DNA from: Treponema sp.
GTDB taxonomy: Bacteria; Spirochaetota; Spirochaetia; Treponematales; Breznakiellaceae
Assembly: GCA_009788065.1 (NCBI GenBank)
Contig: WQSF01000003.1
Location: forward strand, 1 to 64,000
Length of the DNA: 64,000 bases
Direction of reading: 5' to 3'
Shown piece after piece: positions 1-8,008 of the stretch. The position numbers and the translations under genes are program-made. The first letter of the stretch is position 1. Each line of letters begins with the position of its first letter. The notes below the pieces were generated by a model, which worked only from the letters and a program-made list of their open reading frames with translations, was not told the DNA's origin and ran no database searches.

Positions 1-866
1 ATCATGGCAAGGCTTCCTGCCGCGCTTGCGATCATGTCGCTTTGAACATCGCCGTCGTAATTTTTGCACGCCCACAAAAAGCCGCCTTCGCTTTTTACAA
101 CTCGCGCTACAGCGTCGTCGATTAACGTGTAGAAATATTCGACGCCTGCGTTCTTGCATTTTTCTTTAAACTCGGTTTCGTAAATTTCATTAAAAATTGT
201 TTTAAAGCGTCCGTCGTAAGTTTTGGAAATGGTGTCTTTGGTTGCGAACCAGAGCGGAAGTTTTTCCGCGATTGCGTAAAGAAAACATGCGCGTGCGAAA
301 CTTTTAATTGATTCGTCAAAGTTGTGCATCCCCTGAACGATTCCTCTCCCTTCAAAGTCTGCGACTTTCACTCTTCGTTCAGTTCCGTCTGTTTTGGTAT
401 AAACAAGCTCAACTTTTCCCGGTCCTTCAATTTCCATTTCGGACGCTTTGTAAACATCGCCGTAGGCATGGCGGCCTATGACAATCGGTTTCTTCCACGT
501 GTTTACAGAAGGTTTGATTCTGCTGACCGATATAGGTTTTCTAAAAACTGTTCCGTCAAGAATCGCCCTGATTGTCGCGTTCGGGCTTGGAAGAAGGTAT
601 TTTAAATTGTATTCTTTCTGCCTTGCGGAGTTTGCCGTTATCGTCGCACATTTTACGCCGACTCCCAGCTTTTTAATCGCTTCAGCAGATTTTACCGTAA
701 TTTCGTCATTAGTATTGTCGCGGTTAACAAGACCCAAATCGAAGTATTCAGTTTTTAAATCGATAAAAGGAAGAAGAAGTTTTTCTTTGATAACTTCCCA
801 TAAAACGCGTGTCATTTCGTCTCCGTCAATTTCAACGAGAGGCGTTTTCATATTGATTTTTACCAT
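1..866 (-). CDS. icd: NADP-dependent isocitrate dehydrogenase, 3' end cut by window
   Basis: The minus-strand frame is open from an ATG at 866 to the window edge, so the C-terminus is missing. It begins [20 protein letters not shown] and continues with the substrate-side motif [10 protein letters not shown], a DEGR-like region and the stretch [14 protein letters not shown] typical of the dimeric eukaryote-like NADP-IDH family. The family oxidatively decarboxylates isocitrate to 2-oxoglutarate in the cytoplasm and makes NADPH. A second in-frame ATG at 851 (MKTPLVE) is a possible start, but a perfect -10 box ends six bases before 866 and no Shine-Dalgarno is visible, which fits a leaderless start at 866. 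Plus-strand frames over this region are shadows. Confidence 0.93.
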   Translation of the reverse strand, partial: MVKINMKTPLVEIDGDEMTRVLWEVIKEKLLLPFIDLKTEYFDLGLVNRDNTNDEITVKSAEAIKKLGVGVKCATITANSARQKEYNLKYLLPSPNATIRAILDGTVFRKPISVSRIKPSVNTWKKPIVIGRHAYGDVYKASEMEIEGPGKVELVYTKTDGTERRVKVADFEGRGIVQGMHNFDESIKSFARACFLYAIAEKLPLWFATKDTISKTYDGRFKTIFNEIYETEFKEKCKNAGVEYFYTLIDDAVARVVKSEGGFLWACKNYDGDVQSDMIASAAGSLAM

Positions 867-872
867 AAATGT

Positions 873-901
873 ATTATATCAAAAGAATTATGGTTAGTAA
901 A
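873..901 (-). promoter_or_regulatory. sigma70-type promoter of icd, leaderless layout
   Basis: Reading the minus strand, TTTACT (896-901), a 17-base spacer and TATAAT (873-878) are followed by six bases and the ATG at 866. The predicted transcription start falls on or next to the A of the ATG. Confidence 0.7.
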
Positions 902-956
902 TGGCAGAAATTCTTCTATATTACCTGCCTTCGCTTATCGTTCCTTCATTAAATTT

Positions 957-2258
957 TCATTTTATTTTTTTTATCAGATTCTCGAGTGTCATTTCTATAT
1001 TTTGCCTGGCTGACAGGTCGCGAAGCGTTACTGTTGAATCGTCTTCACTGGGTATAATCACATATTGAAAGCCTTTTTTCTCCGCCAGCACAAACTGCTT
1101 TACCATGTTTTTTTCGCCGCACGGATCTGTGAATACTTCGCAGGGAACGCCTTCTTTTCTGATTTTTTGCGCAAGCGCCTGATACTTCCCTGATTTTTCA
1201 CCGTCGATACAGGCTACGGCTGTTTTGCATTTATTTGCGGCTGGAAGTTTGTTTAAACTTTCAAGGGCGGCAAGAAGGCGGTCAAGCCCGACAGAAGTAC
1301 CCACCCCGCTGATTGAATCCTTTTCTTTTGAGTATAATCCCGCAAGGTTGTCGTACCTTCCACCAGAACAAACAGAGCCGATATCGGGCATCTCTTTCAA
1401 AAACGTTTCAAATACAACGCCTGTGTAGTAATCAAGACCCCGCGTTATGGAAGGGTTAAGTATAAAAGGTTCGCCGTCTTCATCTTCGCAAGCGTCGCGC
1501 ATATATTCGCGTAACAGGGTAAGCCTCTGCGATTCCGCGCAGGCGCCGCCGGATAATTCCGTTATCTGCTCAAGGATTTCTTTAAAATCTCCTTTTGCTC
1601 CGATAAACTTTATTATTTTATTCGCGTTTGCGTCACCTGTAAGTTCTGTAAGACTTTCGCGCGTTTTATCTTCGCCGACTTTGGAGAGTTTGTCCACCGC
1701 GCGTAAAATTTCCACCGATTTTTCGCTTTGCCCGATATTCGCTAAAAAGCGGTTAAACAGACCGCGGTGGTTTACATTGATGTTTACATCGACTCCAAGA
1801 TTTTTAAAAACGGCGCGGATTAAAAGGATGATTTCAAAATCGGAAGAAGGAGTGTCGCTGCCAATAATGTCAAAATCGCATTGAATGAATTCGCGGTAAC
1901 GTCCCCGTTGTGTGTTTTCTCCCCTCCACGCTTTTCCTATATGGTAGCGTTTAAAAGGGAACACAAGATCCGCGCGGTGAAGAGCCACAAAACGTGCAAA
2001 CGGGACAGTCAGATCAAAACGAAGGGCGACGTCGCGCTCTCCGTTATCTTTAAAACGGAAAATCTGTTTTTCTGTTTCGCCGCCTGACTTGCCCAAAAGA
2101 ATTTCGGCATATTCAATAGCAGGGGTGTCGATCGGCAAAAAACCGAACGATCTGCATGAATTTTCTATGTTCTCGATCAGACTGCGTCTTACTATTTCTG
2201 CGTCCGGGAGAAAATCTCTAAAACCTTTTAGAACTTTTGGTTCGATATAAGCAGCCAT
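957..2258 (-). CDS. hisS: histidyl-tRNA synthetase
   Basis: This 433-residue protein is a class II aminoacyl-tRNA synthetase that charges tRNA-His in the cytoplasm. Motif 2 lies around residues 76-130 (ALRFDLTVPFARF, then the RGRYREFIQCDFDIIG block). The histidine-specific motif GLDYYTGVVFE is near residue 270, followed by GSVCSGGRYDNL, and the anticodon-binding domain occupies about the last 90 residues. Length matches bacterial HisS. The ATG at 2258 is 15 bp from the upstream metallophosphoesterase stop, so the two may be cotranscribed; a TATAAT at 2273-2278 could add an internal promoter. No strong Shine-Dalgarno is seen. Confidence 0.96.
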   Translation of the reverse strand: MAAYIEPKVLKGFRDFLPDAEIVRRSLIENIENSCRSFGFLPIDTPAIEYAEILLGKSGGETEKQIFRFKDNGERDVALRFDLTVPFARFVALHRADLVFPFKRYHIGKAWRGENTQRGRYREFIQCDFDIIGSDTPSSDFEIILLIRAVFKNLGVDVNINVNHRGLFNRFLANIGQSEKSVEILRAVDKLSKVGEDKTRESLTELTGDANANKIIKFIGAKGDFKEILEQITELSGGACAESQRLTLLREYMRDACEDEDGEPFILNPSITRGLDYYTGVVFETFLKEMPDIGSVCSGGRYDNLAGLYSKEKDSISGVGTSVGLDRLLAALESLNKLPAANKCKTAVACIDGEKSGKYQALAQKIRKEGVPCEVFTDPCGEKNMVKQFVLAEKKGFQYVIIPSEDDSTVTLRDLSARQNIEMTLENLIKKIK

Positions 2259-2273
2259 AAATTACCATACCTA

Positions 2274-3131
2274 TTATAGTTTTTCAAATTTATAAGTAAT
2301 ACTCGATCCGTTTACAGTGACAACGCAGTAAACTTGAGAGCTTTTAAAATCTTCGATATTTACATACCGCACATTTCCGGTTTCGTTTTCAAGGTGTTTG
2401 TGAGAATGACCTGTAAACATAATATCGCATCTGTTTCTTAACATGCTCACAATTCTTGAGCGTTCCCTGTAATCGGTAATCTGCTGCATAGAAGCCGGAC
2501 CCTTAACAAAAAGAGGAGAATGGGTAAAGACAAAAACATTTTCTCCTGTATTTTTTAATTGGGTTTCAAGCCAGTCCAACTGTTTTTGTCCGAAAAATGA
2601 ATTGGCGGAATCAAGGAAAAGAAGGGTAGTGTTTTTATCTACGCTGTCTATCCTGTAATTTGTCGAGCCGATTCTGGTTTTCCATTCAGGCCAGTTAGTA
2701 AAGTAAACATCATGATTTCCTATAACAGGGTAGCAGGGAATTCCAAGAGAATCGGCTATTTTAATAAATGTTTCAAGATCGGCGGCGGCTCCGTTCTGTG
2801 TGATGTCGCCTAACACAGCGGCAAATTTAATATCCGGCGTAATTTTTTGATATAATCTTTCAAAGCCGTATGCCTTGTCGCCTTCGATATGAGTGTCAGT
2901 TAAAACTATAAACGAATAGTTATCATGAGTATCCAGATTGAGGTTCCTCCAGTTTCTTGTCGTTCCGTCGCTCTTTTTGCCGTCAAGAAATATAAAATTG
3001 TCTTTTTCCAAAAGACGCTCGTCAAGATCGTTTGATACGATAAACCCGAGGAAATCAATATTACATCCGCAGAAGAAAAGCGCGGATATAACAAGAGAGC
3101 ATATATAAAATTTAGTTAATATTTTTACCAT
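2274..3131 (-). CDS. exported calcineurin-like metallophosphoesterase, probable lipoprotein
   Basis: The protein has the metallophosphoesterase signature motifs in order: DTHIEG, GDITQNG, GNHD, FTHSP and GHSH. These bind a dinuclear metal centre that hydrolyses phosphoesters; the substrate cannot be read from sequence. The N-terminus is a hydrophobic segment ending in ALFFCGC, compatible with a relaxed spirochaetal lipobox. The start was set at the ATG at 3131, which overlaps the upstream stop as ATGGTAA. A longer frame to 3155 (MARRRKIL) would overlap the upstream gene more and puts charged residues before the signal. It sits between an outer-membrane-type protein and hisS on the same strand. 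Confidence 0.85.
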   Translation of the reverse strand: MVKILTKFYICSLVISALFFCGCNIDFLGFIVSNDLDERLLEKDNFIFLDGKKSDGTTRNWRNLNLDTHDNYSFIVLTDTHIEGDKAYGFERLYQKITPDIKFAAVLGDITQNGAAADLETFIKIADSLGIPCYPVIGNHDVYFTNWPEWKTRIGSTNYRIDSVDKNTTLLFLDSANSFFGQKQLDWLETQLKNTGENVFVFTHSPLFVKGPASMQQITDYRERSRIVSMLRNRCDIMFTGHSHKHLENETGNVRYVNIEDFKSSQVYCVVTVNGSSITYKFEKL

Positions 3132-3817
3132 GAGAATTTTGCGCCTCCGCGCCACGCGACTCCGTAAAATGTAGCGGTAAAACCGTCAACGCCGCTTTGC
3201 ATGTATTCCAAACTGTTAATGACTGTCCAGTTTTTGCCGAAACGTATTAAAACATTTAAACTTACGGACAAAGCCCCCATGTTTTTAGCGTGAAACTCGT
3301 CGTAATTTCCGGCGTTAATTCCGATGCTTAGTTTATCATTATTAATAAAATTTAAATAACCGCTGAATGTTAAAATTGATTCAAACTGCGGTTTTTCACC
3401 GAAGAATGAAGTAAATCTGAAATTTGAACCGATCGATAATCCTGCAATTTTACCGCTCAGCAGGATCATCGGTACCAATGCATGAGTGTTGGTGTCATAC
3501 TCGGGAATTCCGTTGTATATATACATCAAAGAAAACTTTAAAGGAATTTTTTTAAAAGGCGAATATCTTATGTCGGCAAACGTGTTAAAATCAGGATCTC
3601 CCAAACTTAAACCCAAAGAAAAACCGCTTTTGAATTTAATTAAATTGTTAAGTTCGATTCCTCCGGCTATTGAAATCGTTCCGTAATTGTTAAAACCTCT
3701 GTTATATTCGGCTCTTGTAAACAATTCAACTTCCTTTTCTGTAATATCCACAGAGTATGCGTTTGTAAGAGACAATAATAATACAATGGAGAAAAGAGCC
3801 CCGGTTTTCATACCCAT
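3125..3817 (-). CDS. secreted outer-membrane-type protein, function unknown
   Basis: No named family is recognised. Residues 1-22 form a signal peptide (MGMKTGALFSIVLLLSLTNAYS). The rest is rich in alternating polar and hydrophobic residues, with glycines and a terminal aromatic residue (GGAKFSW). That pattern suggests a small 10-12 stranded beta-barrel in the outer membrane. It overlaps the metallophosphoesterase start and is likely in one transcript with it. A second ATG lies at 3811. An AATAAT box six bases before the ATG at 3817 suggests a leaderless start. The barrel assignment is inferred from composition only. Confidence 0.7.
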   Translation of the reverse strand: MGMKTGALFSIVLLLSLTNAYSVDITEKEVELFTRAEYNRGFNNYGTISIAGGIELNNLIKFKSGFSLGLSLGDPDFNTFADIRYSPFKKIPLKFSLMYIYNGIPEYDTNTHALVPMILLSGKIAGLSIGSNFRFTSFFGEKPQFESILTFSGYLNFINNDKLSIGINAGNYDEFHAKNMGALSVSLNVLIRFGKNWTVINSLEYMQSGVDGFTATFYGVAWRGGAKFSW

Positions 3818-3823
3818 ATGCCG

Positions 3824-3829
3824 ATTATT
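3824..3829 (-). promoter_or_regulatory. possible -10 box, leaderless layout
   Basis: On the minus strand AATAAT (5/6 match) is followed by exactly six bases and the ATG at 3817. The -35 is weak (TAGCAT at 17-base spacing) and no Shine-Dalgarno precedes the gene. Confidence 0.4.
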
Positions 3830-3874
3830 ACATTTAATAAAAAAAAATGCTATGACTAATTAACGGTTTTTTTA

Positions 3875-5539
3875 TTAAACATATAAATATCGTTTGATTT
3901 TCATGGTAGGTGTTTTTTCGAATGGGTCATTTTTTATTATTATTTTATTGATTCGCGAGAAGGCGGCTAATTTATTATTTACAAAGGCGCGCAGTTCTTC
4001 AAGAGCGTGTTCGACGGCTCCTGCCGCGGATTTAGCCGCCTCGCTTAAAATTACAAGCGCGACAATTTCGCCTTTTTTACCTGAGTAGACTAACGATTCT
4101 TCCACAAGATGCGAAGCTGAAAGCAGGTTTTCTATTTCTTCAGGATAAATATTTTCACCTGACGGACCGAGGATTAAAGCTTTCAGCCGTCCTCTAATAT
4201 GGAGTTTTCCTTTTTTATCAAACCATCCCAAATCGCCTGTACGAAGCCAGCCGTCGCAGGTGAACGCCTCGGCTGTAAGTTTTTCATCGTTGTAATAGCC
4301 CATCATTACATTGGGTCCCGTAACTTGAATTTCACCTTCGCCAGGATCATAACCGCCGTCAGCAAACAGACTCTCACATTCGCCGATGCGTATCTTAACG
4401 CCCGCCGGAGCGCTTCCGACGGATCGGAAGGTGTTTTTAAAAAGTTTATTACCTGCGACAAGGGGAGCGGCTTCCGTAAGGCCGTAGCCGTGAGCGTACG
4501 GAAATCGTATGCTGTTAAGGAATTTTTCTACCTCTTCAGACAGCGGAGCGCCGCCGATGCCGAAGAAACGCATTTTTCCGCCGAGAGCCGAAAGAAGTTT
4601 TCTGCCTGCGATCCAGCGAGCTAAAGGGCGCGTAACTTTCAGTTTATACAGTCTGCTGGCTTGTAATTTAGGCGCGATTGCGTTGCTGTAAATCTTTTCT
4701 ATAAGCAGAGGAACGGTTGTAATTACGGTTGGACGTAAAATTTTAAAGGCCGGAAGTAAAACCGAAGGAGAGGGCGGACGATCAAGATATGTAATGGAAG
4801 ATCCGCAGATCAAAGGCGCGATAAGCCCCAGACTGCATTCATAGGAATGTGAAAGAGGCAGAGCGGAAAGCAGACGGTCGCTTGGCAGTAATTTTATAAA
4901 AAAAAGCGAAGAGAGAGCGCTGGAAATAAGGTTTCTTCCCGATAGCATAACACCCTTACTGTTCCCCTGGGTTCCGCTGGTATAGATAATAGTTGCAAGA
5001 GCGTCAGGATCATCGCAAAGACAGGTGGAATGTTCATTAACAGGAGGAATACAAACGCGCTTCTCGTAACCGTTAAGCGATATAGAAATTTCAAGATTGG
5101 AATCTTTATCTTCGCTCATACTGTCGATGATGACAGCCGGAATATCTGAAAGATCATTTTGTAAAAATTTTTCAGCCAGAGCGCGGCTTACGATTGCCGC
5201 GCTGATGCCGCAGTGAGCCGCTATATTTTTAATTTGTTCCGCTGAAAAACCTGTAAGAACGGGAACAGAAACCGCTCCGGCGAAGGAGATGCCGAAATAC
5301 GCAAGCGGCCATTCGGGGCAGTTTTCACAATAAATTAAAACTCTGTCGCCGCTTTTTACATTAATCTGATTTAATAACGAACCTATCTGCAAAGAGAGTT
5401 TTCCCATCATGGTGTAAGTAATTTTCCCGCAAATCCTGTTATCGCGTAACATCGAGAAAGCGGTTTTTTCTTTATATTTTGCCGAAGACGCAAGACACAT
5501 CCCGGAGAGGGTAAAGGGCGTTTGTTTGCTTTGTTCCAT
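3875..5539 (-). CDS. AMP-dependent acyl-CoA synthetase/ligase (long-chain fatty acid type)
   Basis: This 554-residue protein belongs to the ANL adenylate-forming superfamily. The P-loop-like AMP motif TIIYTSGTQGNSKGVML lies at residues 183-199, HGYGLTEAAPLV near 350, and WLRTGDLGWFDKKGKL with the hinge RGRLKALILGPSGENIYPEEIE near 430-465. The C-terminal catalytic lysine region TPTMKIKRYLY is at the end. Family members activate a carboxylic acid with ATP and transfer it to CoA or a carrier; the GENIYPEEIE region resembles long-chain fatty acyl-CoA synthetases. The exact substrate is uncertain. It is transcribed away from yitT across an 85-bp gap, and no Shine-Dalgarno is evident before the ATG. 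Confidence 0.88.
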   Translation of the reverse strand: MEQSKQTPFTLSGMCLASSAKYKEKTAFSMLRDNRICGKITYTMMGKLSLQIGSLLNQINVKSGDRVLIYCENCPEWPLAYFGISFAGAVSVPVLTGFSAEQIKNIAAHCGISAAIVSRALAEKFLQNDLSDIPAVIIDSMSEDKDSNLEISISLNGYEKRVCIPPVNEHSTCLCDDPDALATIIYTSGTQGNSKGVMLSGRNLISSALSSLFFIKLLPSDRLLSALPLSHSYECSLGLIAPLICGSSITYLDRPPSPSVLLPAFKILRPTVITTVPLLIEKIYSNAIAPKLQASRLYKLKVTRPLARWIAGRKLLSALGGKMRFFGIGGAPLSEEVEKFLNSIRFPYAHGYGLTEAAPLVAGNKLFKNTFRSVGSAPAGVKIRIGECESLFADGGYDPGEGEIQVTGPNVMMGYYNDEKLTAEAFTCDGWLRTGDLGWFDKKGKLHIRGRLKALILGPSGENIYPEEIENLLSASHLVEESLVYSGKKGEIVALVILSEAAKSAAGAVEHALEELRAFVNNKLAAFSRINKIIIKNDPFEKTPTMKIKRYLYV

Positions 5540-5612
5540 ATTGTTTAGAGCGGCTATTACATGAAAGGTTGCATTTAAGCGGCGGACGCTACCATTTTGA
5601 TAAAAATTCGAC

Positions 5613-5618
5613 TATAAT
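5613..5618 (+). promoter_or_regulatory. -10 box of the YitT-family gene, leaderless layout
   Basis: A perfect TATAAT is followed by GGCGAA and the ATG at 5625. No convincing -35 is seen at 16-18 bases, and there is no Shine-Dalgarno. Confidence 0.5.
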
Positions 5619-5624
5619 GGCGAA

Positions 5625-6500
5625 ATGAATAATAAATTCTTACAAATTTCCCGGAGATTGCTGATGACGCTCGCCGGTGCGTCGATTATGGCTTTTAATA
5701 TTAATACATTCGTAAATGCCGGAGGGCTCCTTCCCGGCGGTTTTACAGGTCTTGCTCTTCTTGTCCAGGAGATTTTCTTTCGGTTCGGAGATATTACAGT
5801 TCCTTTCAGCATAATACTCTATACGCTTAACATTGCGCCTGTAATAATCGGTTTTAAATTTATCGGCGTTAAATTTACGCTTTATTCGATACTGGTGGTT
5901 TTTACCACAGGTCTTTTAACAGATTTTATGCCTTCCATGTTTACAAGTTTTTTAACAACGCAGGATATCCTGCTTTCCGCCGTTTTCGGCGGACTTTTAA
6001 ACGCGGTCGGCATAAGCCTCTGCCTCCATGCGGATGCGGCTTCAGGCGGTACGGATTTTATCGCTGTCTTTATTTCAGAAAAATTCCGCAAGGACGCGTG
6101 GAATTATATTCTCGCGATTAATTTTGTAATTCTTGCTGCAGCGGGTATCCTTTTTGGACTGGACAGGGCTCTTTACTCGATAATTTTCCAATTCGCCACT
6201 ACTATGGCGCTCGGCGTTCTATATAAAAACTACCAGCAGAGAACTCTTTTAATAGTCACCAATAATCCCGATGAAATTTTCAAAAAAATAAGCGAAACTA
6301 CTAATCACGGGGCGACTTTAGTTGATTGTTTCGGCAGTTACGGCGGCAAAAACACACGCACTCTTCTTTATTCGGTTGTCACAGCCACCCAGATAAAAAA
6401 GCTGATTCCCGAGATCATGAAAATTGATCCTGCCGCTTTTATAAATGTTATAAAAACAGAGCAGGTTAACGGCAGGTTCAGCCAGCGTCCCAAGGATTGA
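5625..6500 (+). CDS. YitT-family integral membrane protein
   Basis: The 291-residue protein starts with the family hallmark around residues 14-45 (LAGASIMAFNINTFVNAGG, then LLPGGFTGLALL). It has about five or six membrane segments and a soluble C-terminal domain of about 80 residues (DUF2179 type; TLLIVTNNPDEIFKKI to the end). The family is widespread, and its transport or export role is not settled. The C-terminal domain is often proposed to bind a small ligand. The gene faces the ccdA-tlpA pair with a 10-bp gap at its 3' end, so the two units probably share termination. The start lies six bases after a perfect -10 box. Confidence 0.88.
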   Translation: MNNKFLQISRRLLMTLAGASIMAFNINTFVNAGGLLPGGFTGLALLVQEIFFRFGDITVPFSIILYTLNIAPVIIGFKFIGVKFTLYSILVVFTTGLLTDFMPSMFTSFLTTQDILLSAVFGGLLNAVGISLCLHADAASGGTDFIAVFISEKFRKDAWNYILAINFVILAAAGILFGLDRALYSIIFQFATTMALGVLYKNYQQRTLLIVTNNPDEIFKKISETTNHGATLVDCFGSYGGKNTRTLLYSVVTATQIKKLIPEIMKIDPAAFINVIKTEQVNGRFSQRPKD

Positions 6501-6510
6501 GATGTAATAT

Positions 6511-7053
6511 TTAATTCAGCAGTTTATCAAATGCCGCGTAAACCTGGGGTGTGTCCCAATAAATGCTTCCCACAACCCGCCCGATTATTTTTCCCTGACG
6601 GTCGATTATATAAGTTGTAGGAATGGCTTCAATGCCGTATATCGAACTTATCCGCCTTGTTGTATCCAGCAGTATGGGAAATGAATAATTATTTTTTTGA
6701 ATAAATTGACGCACCGTATTAATATTTTCGCCTATATCGACTGCCAGTATTTCAAGACTTTTGTCTTTATAACGTTTATAAAAAGTATCCATGGAAGGCA
6801 TTTCCGCGCGGCACGGCGGGCACCATGTCGCCCAAAAATTTAATATAACTGTCTTTCCTTTTAATGAAGAAAGGGTGATATTTTCACCGTTAAGAAGCGG
6901 CAGAGTAAAATCTTCCATATCCGCCGTTTTGCTGTAAACTTGAATTTTTGCGTTTTTTAAAAGACGCGCAATGTCTTCGGATACTTGCGCAAAGGATAAC
7001 TGCGGCAGGAGAAAAAACAGAAATACGTTAAAGAATATAAAAGTTTTTTTCAT
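6511..7053 (-). CDS. TlpA/ResA-like periplasmic thioredoxin
   Basis: A signal peptide (residues 1-22) is followed by a thioredoxin fold whose redox centre is WCPPC (Cys78 and Cys81), embedded in VILNFWATWCPPCRAEMP. The later cis-proline loop reads IEAIPTTYIIDRQGKI. Members reduce disulfides in the periplasm, for example in cytochrome c maturation or oxidative protein repair. It lies 16 bp after ccdA with a Shine-Dalgarno (AAGG) before the ATG. CcdA passes electrons from cytoplasmic thioredoxin to such proteins, so the pair forms a disulfide-reducing relay. No cytochrome c gene is visible nearby, so repair of exported proteins is the more likely job. Confidence 0.92.
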   Translation of the reverse strand: MKKTFIFFNVFLFFLLPQLSFAQVSEDIARLLKNAKIQVYSKTADMEDFTLPLLNGENITLSSLKGKTVILNFWATWCPPCRAEMPSMDTFYKRYKDKSLEILAVDIGENINTVRQFIQKNNYSFPILLDTTRRISSIYGIEAIPTTYIIDRQGKIIGRVVGSIYWDTPQVYAAFDKLLN

Positions 7054-7069
7054 GTTACCTTATTGTATC

Positions 7070-7867
7070 TTATAAATTTATCATTTTCAACCAATTTGCC
7101 ATAATCTGGAAAAAAAGAGCTTTGTCTTCCGCCCAATAAATGTACTGGTACTGCCATTTTTGTATTATATTATTAATCACGGTAAATTGTCCCGTTAAAA
7201 TTAAAAATCCGATGACTATAAGTACAGCGGCGCTGATTTTTTTAATTATAGGCAATTTACTTTTAAACCATTTCGCGGGAACAAGATAGCGGTCAAAAAA
7301 AACGGCGGATAATAAAAACGGAATGCCAAGTCCGAGCGAATAAAGCGCAAGATAAAGAGCGGCTACGCCTGTTTTACCGTTTTGTCCCGCAAGAAATAAA
7401 ACGCCTGTAAGAATCGGACCGATGCACGGAGTCCATCCGGCGCCGAACGCCGCTCCCGCAAAGAAAGCCCCGATTAACCCCCGTGGTTTACTGTTTATTT
7501 TAAAACGTTTTTCATAATTTAAAATTGTGATAAAATCCAAAAGAATATTTACGCCTAATACAATAATGATTATCCCTGCCGCAATTCGTATATATTTTGA
7601 AATGCCTCCCATTAATAAAAAGGTGGTAGATATAATAATACTGAATATTATAAAGATAATCGTAAAACCTAAAACAAAACACAATGAAGTCGCGAAAAGA
7701 ATAAAACGTTTTTTATTAGTGTTCTCATAATCCTGCGAAGATACCGCAATCCCTCCGGCGCCGCCAAGTATACTCAGATAGGACGGTATCAGCGGAAGCA
7801 CGCATGGAGAAAAAAAAGACAATAATCCTGCAGTGAATGTTAGCAATATGGAAGGGTAGCCTGTCAT
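7070..7867 (-). CDS. ccdA: CcdA-type thiol-disulfide transmembrane reductase
   Basis: The 265-residue protein has six predicted membrane spans. The two conserved redox cysteines lie in FSPCVLPLIPSYLS (Cys22) and GAGWTPCIGPILTG (Cys148), the CcdA/DsbD-beta signature. It moves reducing equivalents from cytoplasmic thioredoxin across the inner membrane to a periplasmic partner, here surely the adjacent TlpA-like protein. The C-terminus carries an aromatic-rich extension (QKWQYQYIYWAEDKALFF). The start at 7867 follows a very short predicted leader. Confidence 0.92.
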   Translation of the reverse strand: MTGYPSILLTFTAGLLSFFSPCVLPLIPSYLSILGGAGGIAVSSQDYENTNKKRFILFATSLCFVLGFTIIFIIFSIIISTTFLLMGGISKYIRIAAGIIIIVLGVNILLDFITILNYEKRFKINSKPRGLIGAFFAGAAFGAGWTPCIGPILTGVLFLAGQNGKTGVAALYLALYSLGLGIPFLLSAVFFDRYLVPAKWFKSKLPIIKKISAAVLIVIGFLILTGQFTVINNIIQKWQYQYIYWAEDKALFFQIMANWLKMINL

Positions 7868-7879
7868 ATCTTCATGGTT

Positions 7880-7909
7880 ATTCTAATACGGATTTAATTC
7901 TCAGGTAAA
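7880..7909 (-). promoter_or_regulatory. promoter of ccdA-tlpA
   Basis: On the minus strand TTTACC (7904-7909), an 18-base spacer and TAGAAT (7880-7885) precede the ATG at 7867. The predicted leader is only about six bases and has no Shine-Dalgarno. Confidence 0.5.
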
Positions 7910-7973
7910 TACATTCTATATCACGTTCTCTGTTCTTTCGCGCCTAAGGCGTAAAATCCTGCTAGTACAGTAC

Positions 7974-8002
7974 TTGAATCAACTAAATACCCCTGATATA
8001 GT
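7974..8002 (+). promoter_or_regulatory. promoter of the BadF-like gene, leaderless layout
   Basis: TTGAAT (7974-7979), a 17-base spacer and an extended -10 (TG-A-TATAGT, 7997-8002) are followed by six bases and the ATG at 8009. No Shine-Dalgarno is present. Confidence 0.7.
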
Positions 8003-8008
8003 GTAAAA

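Noticed and set aside
324-897. Plus-strand frames across the first 900 bases
   Set aside because: The minus-strand frame encodes clear isocitrate dehydrogenase motifs, so these are antisense shadows.
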